64,000 nucleotides of DNA from Chitinophaga pinensis DSM 2588 (lineage in GTDB: Bacteria > Bacteroidota > Bacteroidia > Chitinophagales > Chitinophagaceae). A program made the translations under genes and the position numbers. Under the pieces are notes generated by a model, which was given only the letters and a program-made list of their open reading frames with translations, did not search any database and was not told the DNA's origin. Below, one piece after another: positions 1 through 8,334 of this stretch (within the stretch, counting starts at the first letter, position 1; each line of letters opens with the position of its first letter). Location of the stretch: positions 5,636,001 to 5,700,000 of the forward strand of contig NC_013132.1 of the NCBI RefSeq assembly GCF_000024005.1, given 5' to 3'.

Positions 1-258
1 GTCTTTTCTTTTTGACAGTACCTTCCCTTCCGCTACCACAATATTGTCCTCCTCAATCAGTCTTGTTACGAAGATCTCCGGATCCGGTTCAAAAGCATCA
101 TCCTCCATCTCCCTGTCAAAAGCACCTTTACCTGCCAGCTGGTAAAATCCCGGCATCTCCCAGAGCACATCATCTGTCAGACAGGACATGACCATCTCAT
201 GATCTTTTTTCCTGAACCCTTCCATATAACGGGTCACGGTTTGCTTGTTTGTTGTCAT
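1..258 (-). CDS. NTF2/SnoaL-like protein (partial, C-terminus outside window)
   Basis: Reading the minus strand from the ATG at 258 gives an open frame that runs off the left edge after 86 codons. It begins MTTNKQTVTRYMEGFRKKDH and continues with a stretch containing CLTDDVLWEMPGFYQLAGKGAFDREM. The pattern of an N-terminal helix with 'Y..GF...D', then 'LTDDV.WE.PG....GK.AF..E', is typical of SnoaL-like/NTF2-fold proteins, small cone-shaped domains that serve as enzymes or ligand-binding proteins. No signal peptide is present, so it is probably cytoplasmic. Substrate and role cannot be told from this fragment. It is divergent from the kinase gene at 370. Confidence 0.7.
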   Translation of the reverse strand, partial: MTTNKQTVTRYMEGFRKKDHEMVMSCLTDDVLWEMPGFYQLAGKGAFDREMEDDAFEPDPEIFVTRLIEEDNIVVAEGKVLSKRKD

Positions 259-369
259 ATTGCATTTTCTTTTAGTTAATATAATGATTTTCCGTCGCTT
301 AACCATGAGTAGCAAAAGACAGGCCCAGTATTTGTGACAATACGGGCATCACCAAACAAACGCAACACA

Positions 370-1107
370 ATGGCATCATCCGATCACATACTGGCTATAG
401 ATGTTGGTGGTTCCCATATCAAAGGCACTATCCTCAACAGCAAAGGCGAATGGCAGATGGACTATAAAAGACTGCCTACTCCCAAGGGCGCGAAGCCCAA
501 AGACGTTTTAGAAACGATCAGCGCGCTGGTAAAAGACATGCCGGCTTATGACAAGATCTCCGTCGGTTTTCCCGGTTATGTGCGCAACGGTATTGTATAT
601 ACCGCCCCCAACCTGGGGAATCCCAACTGGAAGGATATCGACCTTGGTCAACAGATCGCCGACCTGCTTAAGAAACCCGTCCGCCTGGTCAATGATGCAG
701 ACCAGCTGGGACTGGGTGTCGTTTCCGGCAAAGGCTATGAACTGGCAGTAACCCTGGGTACGGGGTTCGGTACCGCCCTGCTGATCGACGGTTACCTGTT
801 GCCGCATCTGGAGCTGGCACACCATCCTGTCACCAAAGAGCATGATTACGACGAATACATCGGTAATAAGGCCCTGGAAGAAGAAGGTAAGGAGAAGTGG
901 AACAAGAGGATGGAAAAGGTACTACAGATCCTTAAAACGGTGTTTAATTACGATCGTTTGTATATAGGTGGCGGCAGTGCCGACGAACTGACTTTTCCGC
1001 TGGACGATAACATCCATATTTTTACCAACAAGGATGGCATCAAAGGCGGCGCCAGACTATGGGATATGGAAGACAAATATCATATCACGACCAATTATCC
1101 GAAATAA
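370..1107 (+). CDS. ROK-family sugar kinase, polyphosphate-glucokinase-like
   Basis: A 245-residue cytoplasmic kinase. The ATP/phosphate-binding motif DVGGSHIKG lies at residues 10-18. A second glycine-rich motif (LGTGFGTALLIDG) and an ELAHH segment follow, as in the polyphosphate glucokinase branch of the ROK family, which phosphorylates glucose with polyphosphate or ATP. The length is typical of that branch. The cysteine-rich zinc motif of classical ROK repressors is absent, and there is no HTH domain, so this is an enzyme and not a regulator. A GTG at 334 would add 12 residues, but the ATG at 370 directly precedes the conserved core and is preferred. A strong hairpin ends the gene at 1141-1165. 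Specificity for glucose and for the phosphate donor is inferred. Confidence 0.8.
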   Translation: MASSDHILAIDVGGSHIKGTILNSKGEWQMDYKRLPTPKGAKPKDVLETISALVKDMPAYDKISVGFPGYVRNGIVYTAPNLGNPNWKDIDLGQQIADLLKKPVRLVNDADQLGLGVVSGKGYELAVTLGTGFGTALLIDGYLLPHLELAHHPVTKEHDYDEYIGNKALEEEGKEKWNKRMEKVLQILKTVFNYDRLYIGGGSADELTFPLDDNIHIFTNKDGIKGGARLWDMEDKYHITTNYPK

Positions 1108-1140
1108 GAATTGTCATTTCTTTATTTCCGAAATATAAAA

Positions 1141-1165
1141 GGGTACTCTTGCGAGTACCCTTTTT
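1141..1165. terminator. Bidirectional intrinsic terminator
   Basis: GGGTACTC (1141-1148) and GAGTACCC (1153-1160) form a perfect 8-bp stem with a TTGC loop. TTTTT follows on the plus strand and a T-rich run follows on the minus strand. It lies between the convergent ends of the kinase gene (1107) and the SusD gene (1180). Confidence 0.85.
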
Positions 1166-1179
1166 GACTAAACAAAACA

Positions 1180-2496
1180 TCAAAGATTGCTCTCATTCTG
1201 CGGCAATGGGTACCGCGTCCACACATCATCATCAGGCCTGTCTTTGGGCAGGGTCCCGAGTAAGTTATAGCGTCGCAGGTCAACCCAGCGATGTCCTTCC
1301 ATAAATAAAGAGTAACGGCGCTGATACAGTAATTCTGTAATCAGGGCAGCAGGTGTGATCCCACCTGCATAAGGCGTCATGTTATGTAGTGACCTGATAC
1401 GGTTCAGCGCCACAATGGCGTCCGGTAAAGAACCACTCTGTATCTTGGCTTCCGCATAGATCAGGATCAGTTCCTCATTGCGGATAATACTGATCGGTGC
1501 GTTCAGCGAACTCCAGATCACCACGTCGCGTGTACCTGTCAGACCATTCTGGCTGATGGGTGAATTACGCAGGGCTGTTTTTGCCAGACGGTCATCACCA
1601 GACACGATATTGGCCGCATAAGACGGATGTGACACCCTCACCTCACCATTGGTGTTCGGCGCCAGGTACATCGTATTTGCAATGTCGCCGCCATTGGTAG
1701 AAAAGTAATGGAACACGCCTGTATTCAACGCACCGTTCAGATCAAAGAAAGAGCCGTTCAGGGCAGTCAGCGCCTCTCCCCATTCCTTTCTGTAAATATG
1801 GACCCTGGCCGCTAATGCACGGTTGAATTTCAACAGTCCCGCCGCATCTTTAAAACCAGCAAATCCATCTGACAAAGGAAACATAACACTTGATCCGGTC
1901 AGGTCAGTCTGTCCCTCGTCCAGGAACTTCAGTACGGAATCCAGTACGATTGCCGGATCTGTAATGACAGCGCCGAGAGCCGCACCATTCGGCACGGGAA
2001 TGCGGGCGCCGCTGGAATCAGTCATATTGATATTCAGCAGCAGCTGATAGCCGATAACGGTTTTCGCAAAACCGGAAAATGCTTTCTTCTGTACGTCTGA
2101 AGCTATTTCAGGACGTGCATTCCTGGTGGCATCCAGCAGGATGAAACACTGTCTCATTACCTGGTAACGGGAACCCCACGGATTTGTCAGATAAAAGGTG
2201 TTATTGTCCAGTATCCTGCTACCACCGCCTAAAAGGTCAGTTGTATAGCGAGGTTCCGAACCGGAGAAACGATAGATCTCACGGCCTATTACGCCAACGC
2301 CGTCGAGATACCCTGCATAGTTGATACGCATCCCTGATTCAATACCGGTTACCAGGTTAAACAGATCGCTCCTGGTAGGATTGCCGGAGATAGTACCTAC
2401 GACCGGCGTATTCAGACTGTCGATCGGTCCCTTCTGGCAAGCGCCCATCAGGAAGAGTACAAGAGCGGCAGTTATAATTGAGCAATAATTCTTCAT
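1180..2496 (-). CDS. SusD/RagB-family outer-membrane lipoprotein
   Basis: A 438-residue surface lipoprotein of the SusD family, which caps a SusC channel and captures the ligand. It starts with a lipoprotein signal (FLMGAC, lipid-attachment Cys about residue 20). The C-terminal part has the family signature: 'NEELILIYAEAKIQSG' followed by 'ALNRIRSLHNM' and 'YQRRYSLFMEGHRWVDLRRYN', ending with 'RYPLPQNE'. It is shorter than the usual 500-600 residues. It follows the SusC gene by 31 bp and ends the two-gene operon. No glycan-active enzyme is next to the pair, so the ligand could be a peptide, oligosaccharide or other nutrient. Confidence 0.92.
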   Translation of the reverse strand: MKNYCSIITAALVLFLMGACQKGPIDSLNTPVVGTISGNPTRSDLFNLVTGIESGMRINYAGYLDGVGVIGREIYRFSGSEPRYTTDLLGGGSRILDNNTFYLTNPWGSRYQVMRQCFILLDATRNARPEIASDVQKKAFSGFAKTVIGYQLLLNINMTDSSGARIPVPNGAALGAVITDPAIVLDSVLKFLDEGQTDLTGSSVMFPLSDGFAGFKDAAGLLKFNRALAARVHIYRKEWGEALTALNGSFFDLNGALNTGVFHYFSTNGGDIANTMYLAPNTNGEVRVSHPSYAANIVSGDDRLAKTALRNSPISQNGLTGTRDVVIWSSLNAPISIIRNEELILIYAEAKIQSGSLPDAIVALNRIRSLHNMTPYAGGITPAALITELLYQRRYSLFMEGHRWVDLRRYNLLGTLPKDRPDDDVWTRYPLPQNESNL

Positions 2497-2527
2497 ATGA
2501 AATAATTTTTAACAGATGGAAAAATGA

Positions 2528-5524
2528 TCAGAAATCAACGCCTATATGGAAACTACCTCTTTTGGAAGCAGGGAAAGGCGTTACGTCCACACCGGTAGAC
2601 AGACCGTTACTACCGCGGCTGGTAGAGGTCGTAATCGTGTTACTACCGAAGTTGGACACTTCCGGATCATATCCTACATAACTTGTCCAGGTGAAAAAAT
2701 TATTGGCTGACACACCCAGACGAATGCCTTTGATGATATTGGTATTCCGCAGCGGCACGTTGTAATAAACACCGATCTCACGGATACGTACATAAGAGGC
2801 ATCCTGTACATAGATAGACGCATCGCCTGCACCTGTACGGTACATGCCTGCTTTCTGTCCATGGAGGATATCGTCATAGTCAAATGAAGTCTGACCGAGG
2901 TCAGTCAGCAACTGCGTCAGGTTGATATTATCTCCGCCTTTCTTCCAGTGTATCAGGAAGCGGATAGAGATATTTTTCAGGATGGTCAGTTCATCGAAGA
3001 AACTCATCTGGAATTTCGGCTCAGAGTTACCGATCAGTTTCAGTTCGCTACCCACAGTTCCTTTGATCTGCGTAGCCGGCTCGTTTTCTTCCAGGTAGAA
3101 AGTACCCAGTGAGTTACCAAACGCACCGATCGCATATGGAGGGATCAGCAATTTGGTTACTCTGGAGCGGTTACGCCACCAGTTGATAGTAGAGCTCCAT
3201 TTCACTGTTTTGGTGTTGACAGGAATCACTGTCAGCCCCAGCTCAATACCCTTGTTTCTCAGGTCGCCACTGTTCTTCCACTCATTCGCATAACCGGAAG
3301 AACCAGGTAATGCATGGCGCAGTAATACGTCCTGGATCTGTTTATTGTAATAGGTTGCTTCCAGGGTAACACGACCGTCCAGCACACTCAGATCCAGACC
3401 TGCTTCAAACTCTGACTGACGTTCCGGTTTGATATCTGAGTTACCCAGCAGGTTGTCTACGAGTACACCTGGTAATCCACCGATATTGCTACCCAACATG
3501 GCGGTGAACTTACTGCCGTAAGGCGGTACGTTACCTGACTGACCATAGGCGGCACGCAGTTTCAGACTCTGGATACTTTTCACATCCCAGAATTTCATAC
3601 GGGCAATGTTCCAGGAAACAGCGCCTTTAGGGAATACATAGTATTTCTTATAGTCGCCGTTATTGGTAGAACGGTCAAAACGCACACCACCACTCAAGGT
3701 GATCGCATCCAGTAAAGAGAGGTCTTCCTGCAGGAAGATACCGTTATCGCGGTATTTCTGTCTGAACTGACGGGTGGTAGTATTGGCACTGGCGTCCAGG
3801 TTGCTTTGTCCGGATACCAGGTTAGTAGCCGCAGTGACGATGTTATCCATGTAACCGGTTTCCAGGGTAGCGCCCAGGGTACTGGTAAGACCTATATTTT
3901 CATTCGGTGTAAATGTATTGGTCAGGAAACCACCGAGGTTTGTATTGGTGTTATTGGTATTACCCTGGATGGAGTGTCCCTGCAGGGCATTTTCTTCAAA
4001 CTGAAGATCGCGGGGGAATAAGGCAGCGGTCTTATAGTTGAAATAGTCCACACCACCACGACCAATAAACTTAGTCGAAGAATGCTCGCTTTGCTGTAAA
4101 CGCACCTCCAGGTTAGCACCACCTACAAAACGGTTGGTCACCTCATTATTGGTCATTTTATCGCGTGTTTCCAGCGGATTGGAAGCCGCAAAAGGATTAC
4201 GCGGATATTCACCTAATGCATTCGGGAACAGGTCCACGAAAGTAGGTGTAGATGACAGGGCGACACCGTAGGTGACACCGTTGTTATCGTTATTGGTCAG
4301 TCCCCTGTCTGCATCAGAGTGAATATAACTCATCGTAACACCCAGGGAGATACGATCTGACAGTTTATGATCAATATTCAGTCGGGCGGAGTTGTTGAAA
4401 TAGCCGGTATTCTTCACGATACCATGTTCCTGTCTGCGGTTACCGGACATATAGAATGTCGTTTTTTCATTACCGCCACTGATAGAGAGACCGGTATTGA
4501 GTATCAGACCGGTTTCGCCATACATTTCTTTTTCGTAGTCATAGATCTTACCAGCTGCGGCGGCGGCATTGAACTGGTCTCTGTATGCCTGACGGCGTTG
4601 TTGTACAACCGGATCAGTGTTACTGGCTGCACCGGCAAGATCAGCTGCTTTTTCTGCATCAAAAGTACGAACGCCCATAAGGTGTCTTACTTTGGCAAAG
4701 CCGGTTTCCTGGTTGACGCTCACTTTTGTTTTACCGGCACGACCTTTTTTAGTCGTTACGATGACCACACCAGCTGCTGCTTTCGCACCATACAATGCGG
4801 CAGCGGAGGCGCCTTTGAGGATTTCTATATTCTCAATATCTGCGGGGTTCAGGTCAGCGATACGGCTGGAAGGATTATCCTGGTTGTTGGGGTTACCCGC
4901 TGTAGCGGCGCCGGTAACATCATTCAAACCAGCAGGGATACTGCTGTTATTGAAGAAGATACCGTCTACTACGTAGAGGGGCTGGGAGTTACCAAATACG
5001 GAAGTGATACCTCTCATTTTAACGGAGATACCTCCACCCGGCGCACCGGAGTTAGCGGTGATCAGGGCGCCAGGCACCTTACCGCTCAGGGCGGCGTCAA
5101 AGGTCTGTGCCGGAGCGGTACCGGCCAGTTGATTGGCATTGATGGTTACCACGGTATTAGCCAGGTTACTACGTTTTACGCTGGTAGCGAGACCTGTTAC
5201 CACAATTTCATCCAGTTTTGCGAAGTCCTCTTCCATGGTGATATCACCAACATTGGCGCCCGGACTTACTTTAATGGTCTGTGTCTTGTAACCTGTAAAG
5301 GTTACGAGTAAGGTGGCGTTTCCGGAGGGAACGGACAAAGAATAGACGCCGGTGGCATCCGAGATAGTTCCTCTGTTAGTGCCCTGTATTCTGACTGTGA
5401 CGCCGGGAATGGGCTTCCCGCTCACAGCATCTTTGATCTTACCAGAGATGTTTTGCTGCGCGAATAAGGCCAGTGTACTGCATAAGAACAGCAATACAAG
5501 CAAGCCGGTTTTGGGTAGAAGCAT
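2528..5524 (-). CDS. SusC/RagA-family TonB-dependent transporter
   Basis: A 998-residue outer-membrane TonB-dependent importer. Signal peptide at residues 1-22 (ends ALFAQQ). A carboxypeptidase-regulatory-like domain follows (about 23-105, 'GKIKDAVSGKPIPGVTVRIQGT'). The plug has 'EIVVTGLATSVKRSNLANTV' and 'IENIEILKGASAAALYGAKAAAGVVIVTTKKG' (SusC signature). The remainder is a 22-stranded-barrel-type C-terminus ending in ...RGSFHIGVDF with a terminal Phe. It energises import through TonB/ExbBD and pairs with the SusD encoded 31 bp downstream. No sigma/anti-sigma pair, hybrid two-component regulator or CAZyme sits nearby, so regulation and ligand are unknown. Confidence 0.95.
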   Translation of the reverse strand: MLLPKTGLLVLLFLCSTLALFAQQNISGKIKDAVSGKPIPGVTVRIQGTNRGTISDATGVYSLSVPSGNATLLVTFTGYKTQTIKVSPGANVGDITMEEDFAKLDEIVVTGLATSVKRSNLANTVVTINANQLAGTAPAQTFDAALSGKVPGALITANSGAPGGGISVKMRGITSVFGNSQPLYVVDGIFFNNSSIPAGLNDVTGAATAGNPNNQDNPSSRIADLNPADIENIEILKGASAAALYGAKAAAGVVIVTTKKGRAGKTKVSVNQETGFAKVRHLMGVRTFDAEKAADLAGAASNTDPVVQQRRQAYRDQFNAAAAAGKIYDYEKEMYGETGLILNTGLSISGGNEKTTFYMSGNRRQEHGIVKNTGYFNNSARLNIDHKLSDRISLGVTMSYIHSDADRGLTNNDNNGVTYGVALSSTPTFVDLFPNALGEYPRNPFAASNPLETRDKMTNNEVTNRFVGGANLEVRLQQSEHSSTKFIGRGGVDYFNYKTAALFPRDLQFEENALQGHSIQGNTNNTNTNLGGFLTNTFTPNENIGLTSTLGATLETGYMDNIVTAATNLVSGQSNLDASANTTTRQFRQKYRDNGIFLQEDLSLLDAITLSGGVRFDRSTNNGDYKKYYVFPKGAVSWNIARMKFWDVKSIQSLKLRAAYGQSGNVPPYGSKFTAMLGSNIGGLPGVLVDNLLGNSDIKPERQSEFEAGLDLSVLDGRVTLEATYYNKQIQDVLLRHALPGSSGYANEWKNSGDLRNKGIELGLTVIPVNTKTVKWSSTINWWRNRSRVTKLLIPPYAIGAFGNSLGTFYLEENEPATQIKGTVGSELKLIGNSEPKFQMSFFDELTILKNISIRFLIHWKKGGDNINLTQLLTDLGQTSFDYDDILHGQKAGMYRTGAGDASIYVQDASYVRIREIGVYYNVPLRNTNIIKGIRLGVSANNFFTWTSYVGYDPEVSNFGSNTITTSTSRGSNGLSTGVDVTPFPASKRGSFHIGVDF

Positions 5525-5611
5525 AGCTTGTGCGATTTAGATATGATAGTTAAAAAAGCTACAGAGTCATGGCCTGTTTTTCAGTTTTGGTCGATACGTG
5601 TGAATTCCTTT

Positions 5612-5626
5612 CTGTTAACTTAACAG
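5612..5626. promoter_or_regulatory. Palindrome, possible operator
   Basis: CTGTTAAcTTAACAG is a perfect 7+1+7 palindrome located about 90 bp upstream of the SusC start codon at 5524. It could be a regulator-binding site; the regulator is unknown. Confidence 0.3.
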
Positions 5627-6031
5627 ATAAATGTTCGTTGTGGTTCCCTGTCACGGAGGTCAACTACTGGGTGTCAGATACATTTTTTCTCTTAAGCGGG
5701 GTTTCTCAGAAGCCGTTCTGTTATAACGTCGAATTTGGTTCGGCAGATTACGAAAATCCCAATGCATTTAACTTTTTTTTGTTTGGTCGAATTATGTTAT
5801 ATTTTTCAACCCTTCATGCATTGATTATGATCGCTTTTGAGCTGTTCTACTCACAAACTCTATTACGCTTTCCGCAGACGATCTCCTGCACCGGCAACCA
5901 ATCAGCACCGGATACTATTCGTACTACACGATCAATAATTTGATTACTGCATGTTTACAACAGTAGCAGCAATACTCATAACAAGCCATGACAATCCGTT
6001 ACCGCCGTAGCGGTAATGCCTGAAAATACCC

Positions 6032-6060
6032 TGAGCCCTGTTATCGTTTAACAGAGCTCA
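6032..6060 (-). terminator. Hairpin, likely terminator of the 6090-6452 gene
   Basis: TGAGC-c-CTGTTA (6032-6043) pairs with TAACAG-a-GCTCA (6049-6060), a 12-position stem with one mismatch and a 5-nt loop. It lies 30 bp past the stop of the minus-strand gene. The T-tract beyond it is weak. Confidence 0.45.
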
Positions 6061-6089
6061 AGACAGTATATATGCCCGCGGAAAAGTGA

Positions 6090-6452
6090 TCAGGGCTTAA
6101 CACCTCCTTCGATCACACCGGTAAGATCTTTTGAAATCAGTTTGGAACCGTCGTAAAAGGATACAGTTGCTTTCTCCTGGATGCTGAATAGCGGTTTACC
6201 GAAAAGCACCTTGCCTTTAAAGTTATCAAGTTGCAGTATTTCTCCGGTGGAATTTTTTTGCACCTGTATATAAGCTATTGCATTGGGATCTTTGGAAAGA
6301 TCTGCATAAAAAGTGTAGTAGTAGTTACCGTCTGTCTGATGACCGATTTCTGTAAATCCTTTTTTGCCGTTCTCCGGGCTGGCGATGAGATGACCCAGAG
6401 ATGTCATTACAAAAAATACCGTCAGTACAAGGTATAATGCACGCTTGTTCAT
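6090..6452 (-). CDS. Small secreted protein of unknown function
   Basis: 120 residues. Residues 1-25 form a signal peptide (hydrophobic LVLTVFFVMTSLGHLIAS). The mature part of about 95 residues contains a YYYTFYADLSKDPNAIAYIQ segment and alternating polar/hydrophobic stretches that suggest a small beta-rich fold. There is no lipobox, so it is probably periplasmic or released. I do not recognise the family. It is divergent from the TlpA-like gene at 6912. The two 5' regions share short motifs (see findings), which hints at co-regulation but does not prove it. Confidence 0.6.
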   Translation of the reverse strand: MNKRALYLVLTVFFVMTSLGHLIASPENGKKGFTEIGHQTDGNYYYTFYADLSKDPNAIAYIQVQKNSTGEILQLDNFKGKVLFGKPLFSIQEKATVSFYDGSKLISKDLTGVIEGGVKP

Positions 6453-6911
6453 AGGGATAGATGCTTTAGATAATTAAAAATGGTTCGCGTTCTTGATACA
6501 ATTTAACAATTTTTTATATTTAAAACCAATTTTAATTTATTAAGATCCGCGCGCCTGAAACCAGCGGCTTAGAAAAATATTTCTAAAATTTTTTAAAGCT
6601 GATAACCAGTTAATTACGAGAAATGTGGTTTCGCCCTAAAAATTCCTTTCTGTCTTCTACCTCGTCTTCATGCTTTTCATAACACACATAAAATAAATCA
6701 ATTAGACATAACTACACACTGCATTTCGGATACATTTAATATCTGGGAGAGCAAAATCCCAAATCATATACTTTAAAAAAATTTTTAACCCTTGTACGCA
6801 TATCGTGATTTAAAAGTTGTCTTATATGCAGAGGTTCATTCAAGATAGTTCGCGTTTAAATTTTGGATAGACTTTAGATAATTCGTGTAACCAATAATAA
6901 AGGTAAAACAG
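6453..6911. other. AT-rich divergent intergenic region
   Basis: 459 bp, strongly AT-rich, with no coding frame. It separates two divergent genes for exported proteins and should hold both promoters. It contains two copies of a GATAGA..CTTTAGATAATT motif (6456-6475 and 6866-6883) and two of GTTCGCGTT (6483-6491 and 6848-6856). Confidence 0.5.
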
Positions 6912-8045
6912 ATGAACAGATGCTTAACGGTTCTCGCGGCCTGCTGCATGGCGATGCCAGCGATGTCGCAATCGTTTCAGATCAAGGGAAAACTAGGAAG
7001 ATTAAAAGCACCAGCGAAAGTATATATCGGCTATACTTATGATGGTAAGACTGTTTACGATTCTGCCGATGTAGAGAATGGGAATTTTGCGTTCGACAAA
7101 CCTGTTGCCTATCCGACGAACGCTTTGCTGACAGTAAGCAGAAGCGGCGAACCACAGACTTTTTTTAATGCAAGTGACATTGCACACCTGTATGTAGAAC
7201 CAGGATCAATTGTGTGGGTGACATCTGATGAAAGCATTGCTAATTTCACTTCGAATGGATCGAAGTCACAGGATGACTATGATGTATATCTGAAGTTCAT
7301 GGAAGATGCAGAAGAAAAGCTGTCATTACTGACCGCAGAATCTTCCAACACGCTTCAGAATGACGTAACAGATAAAGGATTGGCTGCAAAGAGAGCTTAT
7401 ATGGAGCATTTCCGTGCTGCAATGGCATACCGGAAACAGCGCATGAAAGAATTCATCCAGCAGCACAATGATATGTATATCAACCTGGACCTCCTGGAAG
7501 AATATGCTGGTAACTTTGTCGACTTCCGTGAGATTGAACCGATGTTCAACGCACTGAACGAGAAAACAAGAGCCTCTTCAAAAGGTAAAGCTTTCGAAAA
7601 GAAGATACAGGCATCCAAACGTACCGCTATCGGTGCACCGGCTCCTGACTTCGGACAGAAAGATTCCGATGGTAACAGAATCACCCTGTCTTCTTTCAAA
7701 GGAAAAGTAGTTATTCTGAACTTCTGGGCCAGCTGGTCAGCTACCTCCAGAATGGACAACCAGGAACTGAAACAGATCGTGAAGCCTTACAACCAGAAAG
7801 ACCTGGTAGTGATCAATGTCTCTCTCGACGAACGTAAAGAGCAATGGTTACAGGCAATAGCAGATGACAAAATGAGCGGTTACAATGTATCCGATCTGAA
7901 GTTCCTGAGAAATGAAGTCGCTGAACTTTATAATATAAATGCTGTTCCGCAAAACGTATTAATCGATGCATCAGGCAATATTGTTGCAAGGAATATCAAA
8001 GGGACACAATTATCCGAGAAATTAGCCGGAATAATTGGTAAATAA
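6912..8045 (+). CDS. TlpA-like thioredoxin-fold protein lacking the CxxC motif
   Basis: 377 residues: a signal peptide (1-19, ends AMSQS), then an N-terminal beta domain (about 20-125, 'FQIKGKLGRLKAPAKVYIGYTYDGKTVYDSADV') of the DUF4369 kind common in Bacteroidota TlpA proteins. A helical stretch follows, then a C-terminal AhpC/TSA-TlpA domain (about 238-377, 'IGAPAPDFGQKDSDGNRITLSSFKGKVVILNFWASWSATSRMDN' read in parts). The cis-proline region ('NINAVPQNVLIDASGNI') is kept. The active site is WSATS where redox members have WCxxC: Ser276 and Ser279 replace both cysteines. It therefore cannot do dithiol-disulfide exchange and may be a structural or binding derivative. It is probably periplasmic. 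A terminator follows. Confidence 0.85.
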   Translation: MNRCLTVLAACCMAMPAMSQSFQIKGKLGRLKAPAKVYIGYTYDGKTVYDSADVENGNFAFDKPVAYPTNALLTVSRSGEPQTFFNASDIAHLYVEPGSIVWVTSDESIANFTSNGSKSQDDYDVYLKFMEDAEEKLSLLTAESSNTLQNDVTDKGLAAKRAYMEHFRAAMAYRKQRMKEFIQQHNDMYINLDLLEEYAGNFVDFREIEPMFNALNEKTRASSKGKAFEKKIQASKRTAIGAPAPDFGQKDSDGNRITLSSFKGKVVILNFWASWSATSRMDNQELKQIVKPYNQKDLVVINVSLDERKEQWLQAIADDKMSGYNVSDLKFLRNEVAELYNINAVPQNVLIDASGNIVARNIKGTQLSEKLAGIIGK

Positions 8046-8093
8046 ATAAGTAAAGAGTGTAATCATAACAAGTAGTCATAGTGAATTAATGCA

Positions 8094-8171
8094 ACCCGGT
8101 GGGGCACGTGAAATATGTCTATATTTCACCAAAACCTGCCGGCTTTTTTTTGCCCCTGATCGTCGGGGGCA
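8094..8171 (+). terminator. Terminator region after the TlpA-like gene
   Basis: GTGAAATAT (8108-8116) and ATATTTCAC (8121-8129) form a 9-bp stem. A GCCGG and an eight-T run (8144-8151) follow. A second stem-loop (TGCCCC/GGGGCA, 8151-8171) comes immediately after. The next gene is convergent (stop at 8335), so the second stem may serve the minus strand. Confidence 0.65.
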
Positions 8172-8334
8172 TTTGTTATTAAACCTAACTGTTTATTCCA
8201 TCGAAACGCTAAAATTATTTTCGATCAGAAAAGTTTCTATATTCAAGGTCTGATAATATTCATTTGCTAATCTAAGATCTTAAATAAACCATCCATGGAT
8301 CTCAATGAGATAATCTCCATACAAAAAAATGTGC

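Larger units (their letters stand above)
5525..6089. other. Gene-free region upstream of the susC-like gene
   Basis: About 565 bp. I see no convincing coding region; plus-strand frames here lack family resemblance and a start context. It must hold the promoter of the minus-strand SusC gene, but no exact TAnnTTTG box was found. Notable structure: a 15-bp palindrome at 5612-5626 and two hairpins at 5999-6016 and 6032-6060. Confidence 0.5.

Noticed and set aside
334..369. GTG start for the ROK kinase
   Set aside because: The extra 12 residues are unconserved and the ATG at 370 directly precedes the phosphate-binding strand.
4367..5311. 314-residue plus-strand frame inside the SusC gene
   Set aside because: It is antisense to a clear SusC coding sequence with plug and signal motifs; the frame is open only because of codon bias on the opposite strand.
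5569..5943. 124-residue plus-strand frame upstream of SusC
   Set aside because: No family motif, no promoter or ribosome site, and it runs through the expected SusC promoter region.
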